A DNA stretch of 64,000 nucleotides from Spirochaetales bacterium (GCA_028533045.1 JAQQAP010000009.1:21509-85508), one strand, 5' to 3'; shown: positions 24,761 to 33,614, counted from the stretch's first letter. The notes: generated by a model from the sequence alone, not told the origin. Made by a program: numbers and translations.

Positions 24761-26737
24761 ATGATCGATTTAATAAATAATTACCTGAATAGAACAGTTC
24801 TCTTTCTTATTTCTGCCATATTTTTCTTTAGTCTAAGCTCTGCCTTAGTCTTTGGAGAAGAGCCAAAATACCGAGTTCTTTATCTCAACTCCTACAACGC
24901 AAGCCATGTGACTTACAATATGAAGGCCAATGGCATTCGCCAGGGGTTCGAGGGATGGCCCGTGGAAATGGATATTGAATTCATGGACAGTAAACGATTT
25001 GCCAATGAAGAGCACGATGCCCTGTTTTTTGACTTGATCAAATACCGCATTGAGAGCAGCAAGCCCTACGATGCGGTTCTGACGGCCGATGACAATGCCT
25101 TGCGATTCGTCATGGACCATCGAAGGGATTTGTTCCATGAGATCCCCATTATCTTTTTCGGAGTCAATAGTCTTGAACTTGCCAAGAAGGCGGCGGAAGA
25201 TCCCTGGATAAGCGGAGTTGTAGAGCGCGTTGCCATAAGGGAAACTATTCAAATAGCTTCCGGGCTCTATCCTTCTGCCACGGGCTTATCCATCATAACC
25301 GACGGATCGAATACGGGAATTGCCGATTTAAAGATGTTCAGGGAGGTGGAATCGCAAATCCCCTTTGACGCGGAAATACTGGATCTTCGCACCATGACCT
25401 TTGAGGAGTTGAACTCAAGGGTGGGAGAGCTGGAAAACAGGATCCTGTTGTTTTTTTCATCCCATCGAGATAGGGAGAATCGGTACCGAACGAACAGGGA
25501 AGCCATACAGGATATTACGCGACATGCCAAAGTACCCCTATTCCATGTGGCCGACGTGGGCATAGGAGACGGGGTGACCGGCGGCTATGTGGTAGATTTT
25601 CATAGCCAGGGCAGAACGGCAGCTGAGATGGTTGTCTCCTGCATCCAAGGTACCCCCATAGAAAGCATCCCCCTCCTTGAGAAGAGCCCCAACACATACA
25701 AATTCGATTACAGGCTCTTAAAAGAATTCGATCTCGACCGGAGCGTGCTGCCCGGGGAAACTATGTATGTCAACTATGAAGAAACCCTGTTTGAGAAGTA
25801 CGGACAATACATCATAGGTATCCTGGTCCTTATGCTTTTTCTCATTTCGGTTATTCTGATTCTCTCTTTTAACGTCCGCAGAAGACAGATGGCCGAGGAA
25901 CAGCTTTCCCGGCTGAACGACTCCCTTGAGAGCCAGGTGGAAGAGCGGAGCAGAGAGCTGAAGGCAACCTTAAAAGAACTGGTGGACAAGGAGCGTTTGG
26001 CATCTCTGGGAAGCCTGGTCGCCGGCGTTTCCCACGAAATCAATACGCCCCTGGGAGTCGCCATAACAGCCGGCTCCTACTTGAAGCTGAAGAATGACGA
26101 AACCTATAACAGCCTCCGGGAGGGGGAGCTGGGAAAGAACGGGCTCATCGCCTATATGGAGAAGGTAGAGGAGAGCACGGAGATCATGAACAGCAATTTG
26201 GAGCGAGCTTCGGAACTCATAAAAAGCTTTAAGAAACTGGCCGTAAACCAAAGTGTACAGGAGATAAGCAGCTTCAATCTCAAAGCCTATATAGAAGCAG
26301 TTGTCTTCACAATGAAACATGAGTATAAAAACCGGCCCATTACCATAGAAATAGAGATAGACGGGCAGATAACCATGCACAGCTACGCCAGTGGTTTTTC
26401 TCAAATAGTCACCAATTTGCTAATGAATTCCCTCAAGCACGGATTCAAGGAGAAAGAGGCGGGGCGCATCCATATAAAGGGCTATCTTGAAGAGGACAGG
26501 CTGATCCTTATTTACGGTGACGACGGAGACGGCATAGACGAATCCCTGTTACATCGCATTTACGAACCTTTTTTTACTTCCGACCGCAATTCAGACAACA
26601 GCGGCCTGGGTATGAACATAATCTATAACATTATTACCGACAGGCTGGGCGGTACGATTGAGTGTAAAAGCGCGAAGGGGAATGGAACGGAGTTCATAAT
26701 AAAAGTCCCCACAGAGACGGGAGGTCTCCAAGCATGA
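24761..26737 (+). CDS. Histidine kinase with periplasmic ABC-type binding sensor
   Basis: A two-component sensor of about 658 residues. A signal peptide or first membrane span (LFLISAIFFFSLSSALVFG) is followed by an ABC-sub-bind/PBP1-like periplasmic domain (YRVLYLNSYNASHVTYNM to about residue 330), a second span (YIIGILVLMLFLISVILILSF), a short coiled coil, and the kinase core: ASLGSLVAGVSHEINTPLG (phosphoacceptor His), LLMNSLKHGF, DDGDGIDESL and NSGLGMNIIY. The start at 24761 is preferred because the upstream ATG at 24725 precedes a TACAAT box. It overlaps the HD-GYP gene by four bases and must be its partner. Confidence 0.9.
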   Translation: MIDLINNYLNRTVLFLISAIFFFSLSSALVFGEEPKYRVLYLNSYNASHVTYNMKANGIRQGFEGWPVEMDIEFMDSKRFANEEHDALFFDLIKYRIESSKPYDAVLTADDNALRFVMDHRRDLFHEIPIIFFGVNSLELAKKAAEDPWISGVVERVAIRETIQIASGLYPSATGLSIITDGSNTGIADLKMFREVESQIPFDAEILDLRTMTFEELNSRVGELENRILLFFSSHRDRENRYRTNREAIQDITRHAKVPLFHVADVGIGDGVTGGYVVDFHSQGRTAAEMVVSCIQGTPIESIPLLEKSPNTYKFDYRLLKEFDLDRSVLPGETMYVNYEETLFEKYGQYIIGILVLMLFLISVILILSFNVRRRQMAEEQLSRLNDSLESQVEERSRELKATLKELVDKERLASLGSLVAGVSHEINTPLGVAITAGSYLKLKNDETYNSLREGELGKNGLIAYMEKVEESTEIMNSNLERASELIKSFKKLAVNQSVQEISSFNLKAYIEAVVFTMKHEYKNRPITIEIEIDGQITMHSYASGFSQIVTNLLMNSLKHGFKEKEAGRIHIKGYLEEDRLILIYGDDGDGIDESLLHRIYEPFFTSDRNSDNSGLGMNIIYNIITDRLGGTIECKSAKGNGTEFIIKVPTETGGLQA

Positions 26738-28278
26738 GCAAATGGAAGAATTTAAGCGGCAATGTTGATTTCCTCGAGGATGATGACAAGATAGAGGAAA
26801 CAAGGCCGGGAACTATTAAAGTATTGATTGCCGATGATGATAAGGAGATCCATGAGATTACCAAGGTCATTCTAAGGGATTTCGATTTCGAAGGGGAGAG
26901 ACTGGATTTCCTGGATGCCTATAGCGGCAAGGAGACCATAGAGCTTCTGAAAAAGCATGACGACGTGGCCCTGCTGCTTCTTGATGTGGTTATGGAATCG
27001 AATCAGACCGGTTTGGAACTGGTGGGCCGGATACGCAAGGAGCTAAAGAACAAATTCCTAAGGATTGTCTTAAGGACAGGCCAGCCGGGGGAGGCGCCCG
27101 AGCAGAAGGTCATAAGGGAATACGATATTAACGATTATCGCTTGAAGACGGAAATAACGGCGAGCCATCTGGAAACCATAGCTTACACGGGGATCAGGAA
27201 CTACAGGGATCTCCTGTTGGTTGAACATAACAGACAGATGCATGAAAAATTACTCCATATCGGCGCCTCTCTCTTTTCCCATCAAAGCATAGATGATTTT
27301 TTCAGTCACATTCTGGATGAAATATCCCGAATGAAGAAAAGCAGCATTTCCCGGGAAGAAAAAGAGGCGGGCAACAGCGGTTTTGTAGCAATTTCACAGG
27401 GGACATATAAAATAATAGCCGGTAGCGGTTCTTTCGCAGACCATGTGGGCAGCGAATTGGTGGAGGGGGGTGAGCTTTCCGAGTATTATGAGATCGTGAC
27501 CAACAAGGAAGCCCATATCCGTGGCATTTTTCTTGTGAAGGACGGTTTTTTAATTGAGAGCAAAGGCGATAGCAACTTGAAAACCGTCATTTATATCAAA
27601 GGGGATATCGATATATATGATTTTGATATGGTGGCTCTGTTTTTAACGAACTTTTCCATTGCTCTGGACAACTATCTGTTAAACAACTTGGTGAGGACTA
27701 CCCAGCGGGGAATCATTTTCGCCCTCGGAGAGACGGTGGAAAGCCACTACGAAGAGACTGGCGACCATGTCAAACGAACATCGGAGATGATGTATCGCTT
27801 TGGTATGTGTCTCAATCTTCCCTATGCGGAAGCGGACAAAATAAGCCTGGCCAGTACCCTCCATGATCTGGGCAAGATCGTCATTCCCGACAAAATACTA
27901 AAAAAAGCCGGGCCCCTGACCGATGAAGAATTTGAAATTATCAAATCCCATACGGTCCAGGGATACAATATTCTCCGTGATTCCGAGTTACCCATGCTTC
28001 AGGAAGCCTCTCTAATTTCTCTTTGCCATCACGAAAAATATGACGGTTCCGGCTATCCCAAGGGTTTGTCTGGCGAGGCAATTCCCCTCAGCGCCAGGAT
28101 GATGGCCATCGTCGATTCCTTCGATGCCATGGTCAGCAAAAGGGTTTACAAGGAGGGCATCCCCGTTGAGGATGCAATGGCTGAGCTGGAGCGTTGCAAA
28201 TCAAAACACTTTGATCCGGAACTGACTCAAATTTTTCTTGAAAACATTAAGTATATTTTAGGGAATGCGCCCAATTAA
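26734..28278 (+). CDS. Response regulator: REC-DUF3369-HD-GYP
   Basis: The output protein of the adjacent kinase, 514 residues. The receiver (residues 28-150) has LIADDDKE, the phosphoacceptor D in LLLLDVVMES, and a conserved lysine in DYRLKTE. A DUF3369-type middle domain follows (to about 320). The HD-GYP domain is at the C-terminus, with STLHDLGKIVIPDKIL, SHTVQGYNIL, and HHEKYDGSGYPKGL. HD-GYP enzymes hydrolyse cyclic di-GMP, so phosphorylation probably tunes c-di-GMP levels. The ATGA overlap with the kinase means translational coupling. Confidence 0.94.
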   Translation: MSKWKNLSGNVDFLEDDDKIEETRPGTIKVLIADDDKEIHEITKVILRDFDFEGERLDFLDAYSGKETIELLKKHDDVALLLLDVVMESNQTGLELVGRIRKELKNKFLRIVLRTGQPGEAPEQKVIREYDINDYRLKTEITASHLETIAYTGIRNYRDLLLVEHNRQMHEKLLHIGASLFSHQSIDDFFSHILDEISRMKKSSISREEKEAGNSGFVAISQGTYKIIAGSGSFADHVGSELVEGGELSEYYEIVTNKEAHIRGIFLVKDGFLIESKGDSNLKTVIYIKGDIDIYDFDMVALFLTNFSIALDNYLLNNLVRTTQRGIIFALGETVESHYEETGDHVKRTSEMMYRFGMCLNLPYAEADKISLASTLHDLGKIVIPDKILKKAGPLTDEEFEIIKSHTVQGYNILRDSELPMLQEASLISLCHHEKYDGSGYPKGLSGEAIPLSARMMAIVDSFDAMVSKRVYKEGIPVEDAMAELERCKSKHFDPELTQIFLENIKYILGNAPN

Positions 28279-28359
28279 ATATCATCTCATATTGGGTCGC
28301 CACAAAAATCCAAAATGCGTTTTTAGGGGCATCCATGGATTTTCTATTCTCAACCGGTG

Positions 28360-28365
28360 TATATT
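28360..28365 (+). promoter_or_regulatory. -10 box of a leaderless lipoprotein gene
   Basis: TATATT ends six bases before the ATG at 28372 and there is no Shine-Dalgarno sequence. The expected transcript starts at or beside the ATG. The -35 region is weak. Confidence 0.5.
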
Positions 28366-28371
28366 GACATT

Positions 28372-29172
28372 ATGAAAAAAATTGCCCTGTTTATATTAGC
28401 CCTGACATATTTGGGGTGTCAATCGAATCCAATCACTCTTGATGACCGAGATCGATCTACGATGGTCATCGACGGTCAAACCAGGAGCTTCTTCGTCAGG
28501 CTCCCCGGCGACTACAGTGAAACTCAAGAGTATGCTCTGCTGTTATACCTGCACGGCGGGGGACAGAGTGCCGTAGACGTGATGAATCTGGGGTTCACCG
28601 AAGCGGGGCACGTGTTGAACTATATCGTAGTCTACCCCAGTGGAATCGGGGGTAACTGGTTTATATACGACAATACGGGCCAGGGCAGTTCCGATGTCAA
28701 ATATCTCTCTACCTTGATTGACCGCCTCATCGAGTCCTATGCCATCAACAGTGATCAGGTTTTTGTCTCGGGATTTTCCCTGGGGGGATTTATGTCCTAT
28801 TCCCTTGCCTTTGCCATCCCAGAGAAGCTTCGGGCCATATCGGTTCACTCCGGTTCTGTGTTTCCCGAGCATATGCCTGAAGAGTTGATTCCCCTCTCGG
28901 TACAGCACATTCACGCCCTGGACGACGGGGGAATCCCCTTTGAAGATAGTCAGGGTCAGGTCATGCCCGTAAGAGAGGTCATTCAGAACTGGGTCGAGGC
29001 AAATGGAGCTACAGAATCACTTCATCAGATCAAGGCAGAAAGGGAGTACCAAAGGTGGGAGTCGAAGGACAGAGAAAACACGTTGGAGCTTGTGATTTTC
29101 GAAAAAGGGGGACACCAACCCTTTACGGCAACTCCGGAGCTTCTCTTTGCCTTTTTTGACGGACTTAGATAA
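28372..29172 (+). CDS. PHB-depolymerase/feruloyl-esterase-like lipoprotein
   Basis: An exported esterase of 266 residues with a lipoprotein signal (lipobox TYLGC, Cys about 16). LLYLHGGGQSAVDVM is the oxyanion region, VFVSGFSLGGFMSYSLA the nucleophile elbow, and EKGGHQPF carries the catalytic histidine. This is the LpqC/PHB depolymerase-type alpha/beta hydrolase family, acting on polyester or hydroxycinnamoyl-sugar bonds. The start is the ATG at 28372, which begins the lipoprotein signal; an ORF start 15 bases upstream overlaps the -10 box. Probably leaderless. Confidence 0.85.
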   Translation: MKKIALFILALTYLGCQSNPITLDDRDRSTMVIDGQTRSFFVRLPGDYSETQEYALLLYLHGGGQSAVDVMNLGFTEAGHVLNYIVVYPSGIGGNWFIYDNTGQGSSDVKYLSTLIDRLIESYAINSDQVFVSGFSLGGFMSYSLAFAIPEKLRAISVHSGSVFPEHMPEELIPLSVQHIHALDDGGIPFEDSQGQVMPVREVIQNWVEANGATESLHQIKAEREYQRWESKDRENTLELVIFEKGGHQPFTATPELLFAFFDGLR

Positions 29173-29219
29173 TACAGTTAATCTATTTGAGGACATATTT
29201 ACGCGATATTAGAGAGTTG

Positions 29220-29253
29220 AACCGGCATCCCTGCCGGTTTTCGCTCCAGGTAT
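29220..29253 (+). repeat. REP-like hairpin, copy 1
   Basis: AACCGGC-ATCCCT-GCCGGTT hairpin followed by the tail CGCTCCAGGTAT. A nearly identical unit is at 33495-33528. Here it follows the esterase gene by about 48 bases and may also act as its 3' end. Confidence 0.7.
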
Positions 29254-29281
29254 ATTCCCTATATATCTCTGTAAATAGCCC

Positions 29282-30253
29282 TTAAAGATAACTTAACAGA
29301 AGGGAGCTATCTCTCCAGGTTGAAAGATCTGCATCACTTGTGAATCCAGCAGAATAAGTAGAGCTGTCAAGTCCATCTACCGAAGATATGTCTCCATCAT
29401 CAAACTTGTAATACATATCCCAGCGACTGGGGTGATTATCAACATCATCTGAATCCAGGGAAAGGGTTTCATCAGAGGATAAGTATGCCTTCCAATCTGA
29501 TAGAGTTGATATACTTACTTCTGCAGGGATAGTCATGCCGGAATTATAGTCACTGGGGGTAAAGCTATCGGCAGATTCAAACCAGCGCAATCCATCAGTG
29601 CCATCAGCATCGGCATCACCACAATAGGTAATTCCTATTCCTATAGAGCCTGTGGAATTCATAATACCGCGATAGATTTCAGATGAATGGGTATACAATA
29701 TCCAACTATCATCATTGTTTTTCTGGATATAAGCTACATCATATATACCCTGAAAATATCCGTCAGAATCTATAGTAAGATTCGATCCGGTAACATACAT
29801 GGCAAGCTCCATCTGGCTAACATCGCTCGCGGTTGCATCAAGATAGAGGATTTGTTCAAATGAAAAAGTACCGGCAACTTCATCATAGGTCACTGTCATA
29901 TTACCTGAATCATCTTGCATGGTCCCTGTATAAGTTATAGATGAATCATCATTTAAAGTTATTGTGAAATCCATAAAGGAATCAAATAATGCTATCGAAT
30001 AATCCGTATCTTCGGTATAATCCGAAACTGATTCAAAGCTTGTAATAAGAGGTCCCATTAGAGTATATGAAGCAAGACTCTGTTCTGATTCGGTATCAAT
30101 GGGAACCGTCATCCGTCCACTTCGAATGGGAGTATTAAATCCCACAATAGGTATAATGCTTATTGATTCAGCAGTGGTATCACTGGAGCTTGGATTTTCG
30201 CAGGACCCGAGTAGTAAAATTGCCAACAAAACTAAAACTAAGAACTTTCTCAT
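29282..30253 (-). CDS. Lipoprotein of unknown function
   Basis: A protein of 323 residues with a standard lipoprotein signal (LLAILLLGSC, Cys about 18). The mature part is acidic, rich in Ser, Thr, Asp and Tyr, and appears mostly beta-stranded, with repeated short segments such as YTEDTDYSIALF and GSIGIGITYCGDADADGTDG. The last stretch resembles a calcium-binding Asp-rich loop, but that is weak. The gene is more AT-rich than its neighbours, suggesting transfer or a different history. I do not recognise a family. Confidence 0.75.
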   Translation of the reverse strand: MRKFLVLVLLAILLLGSCENPSSSDTTAESISIIPIVGFNTPIRSGRMTVPIDTESEQSLASYTLMGPLITSFESVSDYTEDTDYSIALFDSFMDFTITLNDDSSITYTGTMQDDSGNMTVTYDEVAGTFSFEQILYLDATASDVSQMELAMYVTGSNLTIDSDGYFQGIYDVAYIQKNNDDSWILYTHSSEIYRGIMNSTGSIGIGITYCGDADADGTDGLRWFESADSFTPSDYNSGMTIPAEVSISTLSDWKAYLSSDETLSLDSDDVDNHPSRWDMYYKFDDGDISSVDGLDSSTYSAGFTSDADLSTWRDSSLLLSYL

Positions 30254-30700
30254 TTATATCTCTTAACAAGAATGGTTTATAGAAAAAGTTTTGATCATAC
30301 AGATTCAAAATTCAATATTTATTTCATATTGTGTAAAAAATATGATGGTGTAACAGTTGCATATTACATAAGAGTCTCAGTTTTATACCCCATAATAGCT
30401 CTTATGCCATGTATGTATTGAATAGGGAAAATATTCACCATTACTAATAAATAAGCGCCACTCGCCCTATTCCATGGATAAAAAGAAAAACCAAAAGGCG
30501 TCAATACTGGCGTCAGTCCCCGAAAATGGAGTGCTTAGTGGGCCCACAAGGACTTGAACTTAAGCAGTATCCTTATGTAGTTCATAAAGGGCTGTATAGA
30601 GACGTATTTCAGAACTCATGTGGTATGTTTTCCCTATAAAGCTTCTGGACTCGTATAATAAAGGCGTCGATATTTCATGCAATCCTTATAATCATTCTCA
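30254..30700. other. 447-base gap with repeat copy A
   Basis: AT-rich and without a supported gene. It contains CATAATAGCTCTTATG (30391-30406) and the tRNA-end unit at 30491-30558. Diverged counterparts of both lie in the same order at 33187-33202 and 33298-33441, so the two gaps are old copies of one sequence on either side of the MscS-RimK genes. Confidence 0.6.
30491..30558 (-). repeat. tRNA-Ile 3'-end duplicate, copy A
   Basis: Read on the minus strand it contains GTTCAAGTCCTTGTGGGCCC followed by A: the last 21 bases of the tRNA at 33615, then CTAAGCACTCCATTTT as in copy B. The remainder of the tRNA is absent. Such duplications of a tRNA 3' end are typical of integration sites. Confidence 0.7.
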
Positions 30701-31594
30701 TCAAAGTACAACATCCTTATGAACCTTATGATAATTTATATGGCTCTGTATGTTTTTCTCCTGAAAATTGATAATAAGATTCGTCCTTATCTCTGCTTCA
30801 ATTTCCCATGCTCCCGCAGGAGAGGTGGCCCATGCAGCCACCCAACACTTTACACCGTCCTTTTCAGTTTTCATTACCCAAAAGGAGGGAGGCTCTACAT
30901 CATTATAGTATTTACACTCCAAAACCGTAGAGAGAGCGATCTCCCTCACCTCTTTGATATTGGATTCATAGGAAACGAAAAACTCCACATGGGCCCAAAG
31001 CCATTTGTCATTTAAGGAGAGGTTAATAAAGTCGGAATTGATCATGGCGCTGTTGGGAATGACGTACCTTCTCCAATTCCATATTTTAACCACCGTATGT
31101 GTAGGAGAGATATCCTCAATGGTGCCGTAATTGTCATTAATGATAATTGTATCACCGATTTTAAGCATCTTAGATACGGTTATTGCAATTCCAGAGAGAA
31201 AATTTTCGATGAAGGGCTTGGCGGCCATACCAGTGATAATGGCTGTGGAACCTACGAGAATGGAGATAAAGGCTTGTGGGAGTCGATCCATAAAAGGAAT
31301 TGACGTAATGAGTAATACGGAAATCACAGAGACAGCAATTGCTACCCGCTTAAAAATGGAAAACCTTTCTCTCAAATGCTCCTTGGCCTGTTTTTTAAAA
31401 GCCCGGGATGTTTTTTTGAGAGGAGTGCTGGTTTCCACAGTTTCAGAAACTTTTATTTTCTCAATCAGTTCAGTTCTTTTTTTCAATGAGGTACGAATGA
31501 GTATTTGAATAGCCAAAATCAGGAACAGAATGACTCCAAAAGAGATAAAGAGATAGATTATTAAGTTTTGATTTTCACTAAAAAACTCTTTCAT
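30701..31594 (-). CDS. MscS-family mechanosensitive channel
   Basis: A small-conductance mechanosensitive channel that opens under membrane tension to release solutes. It has 297 residues. One N-terminal span (IYLFISFGVILFLILAIQIL), a basic linker, then two or three spans and the pore-lining helix with ISILVGSTAIITGMAAKPFIENFLSGIAI. The beta domain IGDTIIINDNYGTIEDISPTHTVVKIWNWRRYVIPNSAM is characteristic. Last gene of a three-gene operon; its start overlaps the stop of the RimK-like gene by four bases. The coupling suggests that channel and ligase are needed together. Confidence 0.93.
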   Translation of the reverse strand: MKEFFSENQNLIIYLFISFGVILFLILAIQILIRTSLKKRTELIEKIKVSETVETSTPLKKTSRAFKKQAKEHLRERFSIFKRVAIAVSVISVLLITSIPFMDRLPQAFISILVGSTAIITGMAAKPFIENFLSGIAITVSKMLKIGDTIIINDNYGTIEDISPTHTVVKIWNWRRYVIPNSAMINSDFINLSLNDKWLWAHVEFFVSYESNIKEVREIALSTVLECKYYNDVEPPSFWVMKTEKDGVKCWVAAWATSPAGAWEIEAEIRTNLIINFQEKNIQSHINYHKVHKDVVL

Positions 31595-32535
31595 TCCGAT
31601 GCAACCTCTGATGTTTGAGAAAGGGATTTGGGAAATAGTCCCAACCGTACCTTAATATAATGAAAAATCTTCAGGGGAACATTGACTCCCGTCGCTTTTT
31701 CCAGCCCTTCAAATCCGGGAGAAGAATTTACCTCACAAATTTTGTAGTGATCCTTATCAAAGAGAAGATCCACACCGGCAATTTCCAATCCTAGTGTCCG
31801 TGATGCTTCCAGTGCCAACCACTCTATCTCCTCTGTAAGAGGAAAATTCTTTACACTTCCACCCGCTGAGAAATTGGCTTTGAAGTCGTCACCATGGGCA
31901 ATCCTTTCCATGCAGGCAACAACAACCCCTCCTATGGTAAATACCCGCAGATCCCTCCCATAGCTATCCTTTACAAACTCCTGAAAAATGATGTTAGCCT
32001 TGGGATTGGTTACTTCAATCATATGAACGAGATCACTCAAGCTTTTTTTATTTTCCGAGAGAAAGACTCCTTTCCCCTGTGAGCCGGACAGAGTTTTTAT
32101 TATGGTGGGAAAGCCGATCTTCTTTTCTATCAGTTCTGTATTTACAGGAAATTTCATTAACATGGTCTTGGGAAAGGGAAGATTTCTTTCAGCCAATATC
32201 TGCTGGGTATAAAGCTTATCCTTAACAAGATCAATATTGTGAGCCGCATTTAAACAAGGAACACCCAATCGTTCTAAATGCCTAATGACAGCCAAAGCAA
32301 AATATGTGGTACCCGCCCCCATCCGGGGCAAGACAAAATCAGGGAGAGGCGTCGTCTTACCGTCAACAAGTATACTTTTCCGGTCTTCCTGCGTCACAAT
32401 GAGATCTATCTGCTCCGGTTTGAGAACTTTCAGAGTAATATGGGCTTTAGCCGCTTCTTCCATAAACCGATTGATTTCATACATCTCCGGCTTAACTTCA
32501 GCTTCATTTTTTCTATAGAGTATCCACCCCAGCAT
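31591..32535 (-). CDS. RimK-like ATP-grasp ligase
   Basis: An ATP-grasp enzyme that ligates an amino acid, often glutamate, to a protein or small-molecule carboxylate. It has 314 residues. The N-terminal part is RimK-type with VLPRMGAGTTYFALAVIRHLERLG. The ATP-grasp core shows DKLYTQQILAERNLPFPKT, PTIIKTLSGSQGKGVFL, IIFQEFVKDSYGRDLRVF and the metal site YKICEVNSSPGFEGLE. RimK itself adds glutamates to the ribosomal S6 tail. Here the gene is coupled to a channel and to a small acidic protein instead, so another target is possible. Confidence 0.9.
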   Translation of the reverse strand: MLGWILYRKNEAEVKPEMYEINRFMEEAAKAHITLKVLKPEQIDLIVTQEDRKSILVDGKTTPLPDFVLPRMGAGTTYFALAVIRHLERLGVPCLNAAHNIDLVKDKLYTQQILAERNLPFPKTMLMKFPVNTELIEKKIGFPTIIKTLSGSQGKGVFLSENKKSLSDLVHMIEVTNPKANIIFQEFVKDSYGRDLRVFTIGGVVVACMERIAHGDDFKANFSAGGSVKNFPLTEEIEWLALEASRTLGLEIAGVDLLFDKDHYKICEVNSSPGFEGLEKATGVNVPLKIFHYIKVRLGLFPKSLSQTSEVASE

Positions 32536-32738
32536 CAGTCTATAACCCCTCTTTCCAAGGCCAAGTCATATTCCTCGGGATAATCATCTAATTCAGCAAT
32601 TCTGAGGGAATAGCAACTATAGTATTCAAAGTCGGGATCATCGGTAAACCGATTCAGTTCTTCTTCTGCACGGGCTTTTTCAATGAAAACGGCGGTGGGA
32701 CTGACACCATTGGTAACGAACCATAATTTGTCGGACAT
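32535..32738 (-). CDS. 67-residue acidic protein upstream of the RimK-like ligase
   Basis: A small acidic protein beginning MSDKLWFVTNGVSPTAVF, with a Tyr-rich middle (YYSCYSL) and an acidic C-terminal half. The start has AAAGGAG 7 bases upstream. Its last base overlaps the start of the RimK-like gene, so it is the first gene of the operon. No family recognised. Given its place it might be a substrate or a regulator of the ligase; this is inference only. Confidence 0.75.
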   Translation of the reverse strand: MSDKLWFVTNGVSPTAVFIEKARAEEELNRFTDDPDFEYYSCYSLRIAELDDYPEEYDLALERGVID

Positions 32739-33297
32739 ATACTAACTCCTTTAGCAGCAAAGAAGGGTAGTATCCTGGGTAAAAGACACCTATGCTGCTT
32801 AACACAATCAACTTACACCTTCTCAATCGATCCCACGTGGGATCTCTCTTCAACCAAAAAGATATAAGCAGACATTGTTAGCATTTCGGGTCCGTTGTCT
32901 GCTAAATTATAGCATTTAAATACATCTTCTGAGAGGTTTTTGTCAAGTAGGAATGTAATGTAATCCCAATTAATGACTTGGATGAGCACAATTCATATAG
33001 AACTGACGCTACTATCGACGCCCTCATAATACGAAGTAAGAAACCATATATGGAAACCTTACCACATAAGCCATCCTAATATTTCTACCACCAAATCTTA
33101 TCAATCAATTTTTTTTGATACTTTTCTGATCCCTTATCAATTCACAGAAGATCTCTATATAACATAATTGCCGCATTCACGTAACTCATAATCGCTCTTA
33201 TGAGCTGCGATTCTGATTGATGTTGAATGTGGAAATTATGCTCAATAACAGCCTCAGATCAGACTGCCAGTGACGCCAGAATAAAAGCAATCACATT

Positions 33298-33441
33298 CCA
33301 AAAGGCGTGAATACTGGCGTCAGTACCCCAAACAGGAAAAAACCCGTCCCCTGCTAATCCCCCTAAACCCTTGTATTATAAGCGCATAGACATAAAAAAA
33401 GCACCCCAAAAATGGAGTGCTTAGTGGGCCCACAAGGACTT
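33298..33441 (-). repeat. tRNA-Ile 3'-end duplicate, copy B, with terminator
   Basis: On the minus strand AAGTCCTTGTGGGCCCA (tRNA 3' end) is followed by CTAAGCACTCCA, loop and TGGGGTGCTTTTTTT, a terminator-like hairpin. The same tRNA end and following bases, plus GGCGTCAATACTGGCGTCAGT-type sequence, occur in copy A at 30491. The unit looks like a leftover tRNA 3' end with its own terminator. Confidence 0.7.
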
Positions 33442-33562
33442 CCCTCTACTCGTCGGCGTCCTGCCTCCTCCCGCCGGGCCCTCCTCGGCTCCTAAACCGG
33501 CCTCCCTGCCGGTTTGCGCTCCAGGTATTCGCGCCGTCGTCTCGGTTCAAGTCCTTGCGGGA
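33427..33562. repeat. 136-base imperfect palindrome with tRNA-derived arms
   Basis: The outer 13 bases, CCCACAAGGACTT and AAGTCCTTGCGGG, are inverted repeats with one mismatch and derive from the tRNA 3' end. Inside are GC-rich segments (CGTCGGCG, CCGCCGGGCCC, CGCGCCGTCG) and REP-like copy 2 at the centre. It is far more GC-rich than the surroundings. Confidence 0.6.
33495..33528 (+). repeat. REP-like hairpin, copy 2
   Basis: AACCGGC-CTCCCT-GCCGGTT followed by GCGCTCCAGGTAT, matching the unit at 29220 with few differences. It lies inside the larger palindrome. Confidence 0.7.
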
Positions 33563-33569
33563 AATTGAA

Positions 33570-33603
33570 GCAAAAAAAAAGACAACCACTTTCGTGATTG
33601 TCT
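33570..33603 (-). terminator. Terminator of tRNA-Ile/Met(CAT)
   Basis: On the minus strand GACAATCAC-GAAA-GTGGTTGTC is followed by nine Ts, about 12 bases downstream of the tRNA. Confidence 0.88.
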
Positions 33604-33614
33604 TAAATGTACTT

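Larger units (their letters stand above)
32739..33614. other. 876-base gene-poor region with nested repeats
   Basis: No supported protein gene. From left to right it holds an AGCAGACA/TGTCTGCT inverted pair (about 32871-32902) upstream of the small operon, AT-rich sequence, TGACGCCAG and CTGGCGTCA inverted arms (about 33279-33322), tRNA-end copy B with its terminator hairpin, a large imperfect palindrome, REP-like copy 2, and the tRNA terminator. The density of repeats points to a recombination hot spot beside the tRNA. Confidence 0.6.

Noticed and set aside
32535..32738. Graspetide (microviridin-type) precursor
   Set aside because: The protein has no repeated T-x-x-E/D core motif or leader like known graspetide precursors. 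It may still be a ligase target, so it is reported only as an inference.
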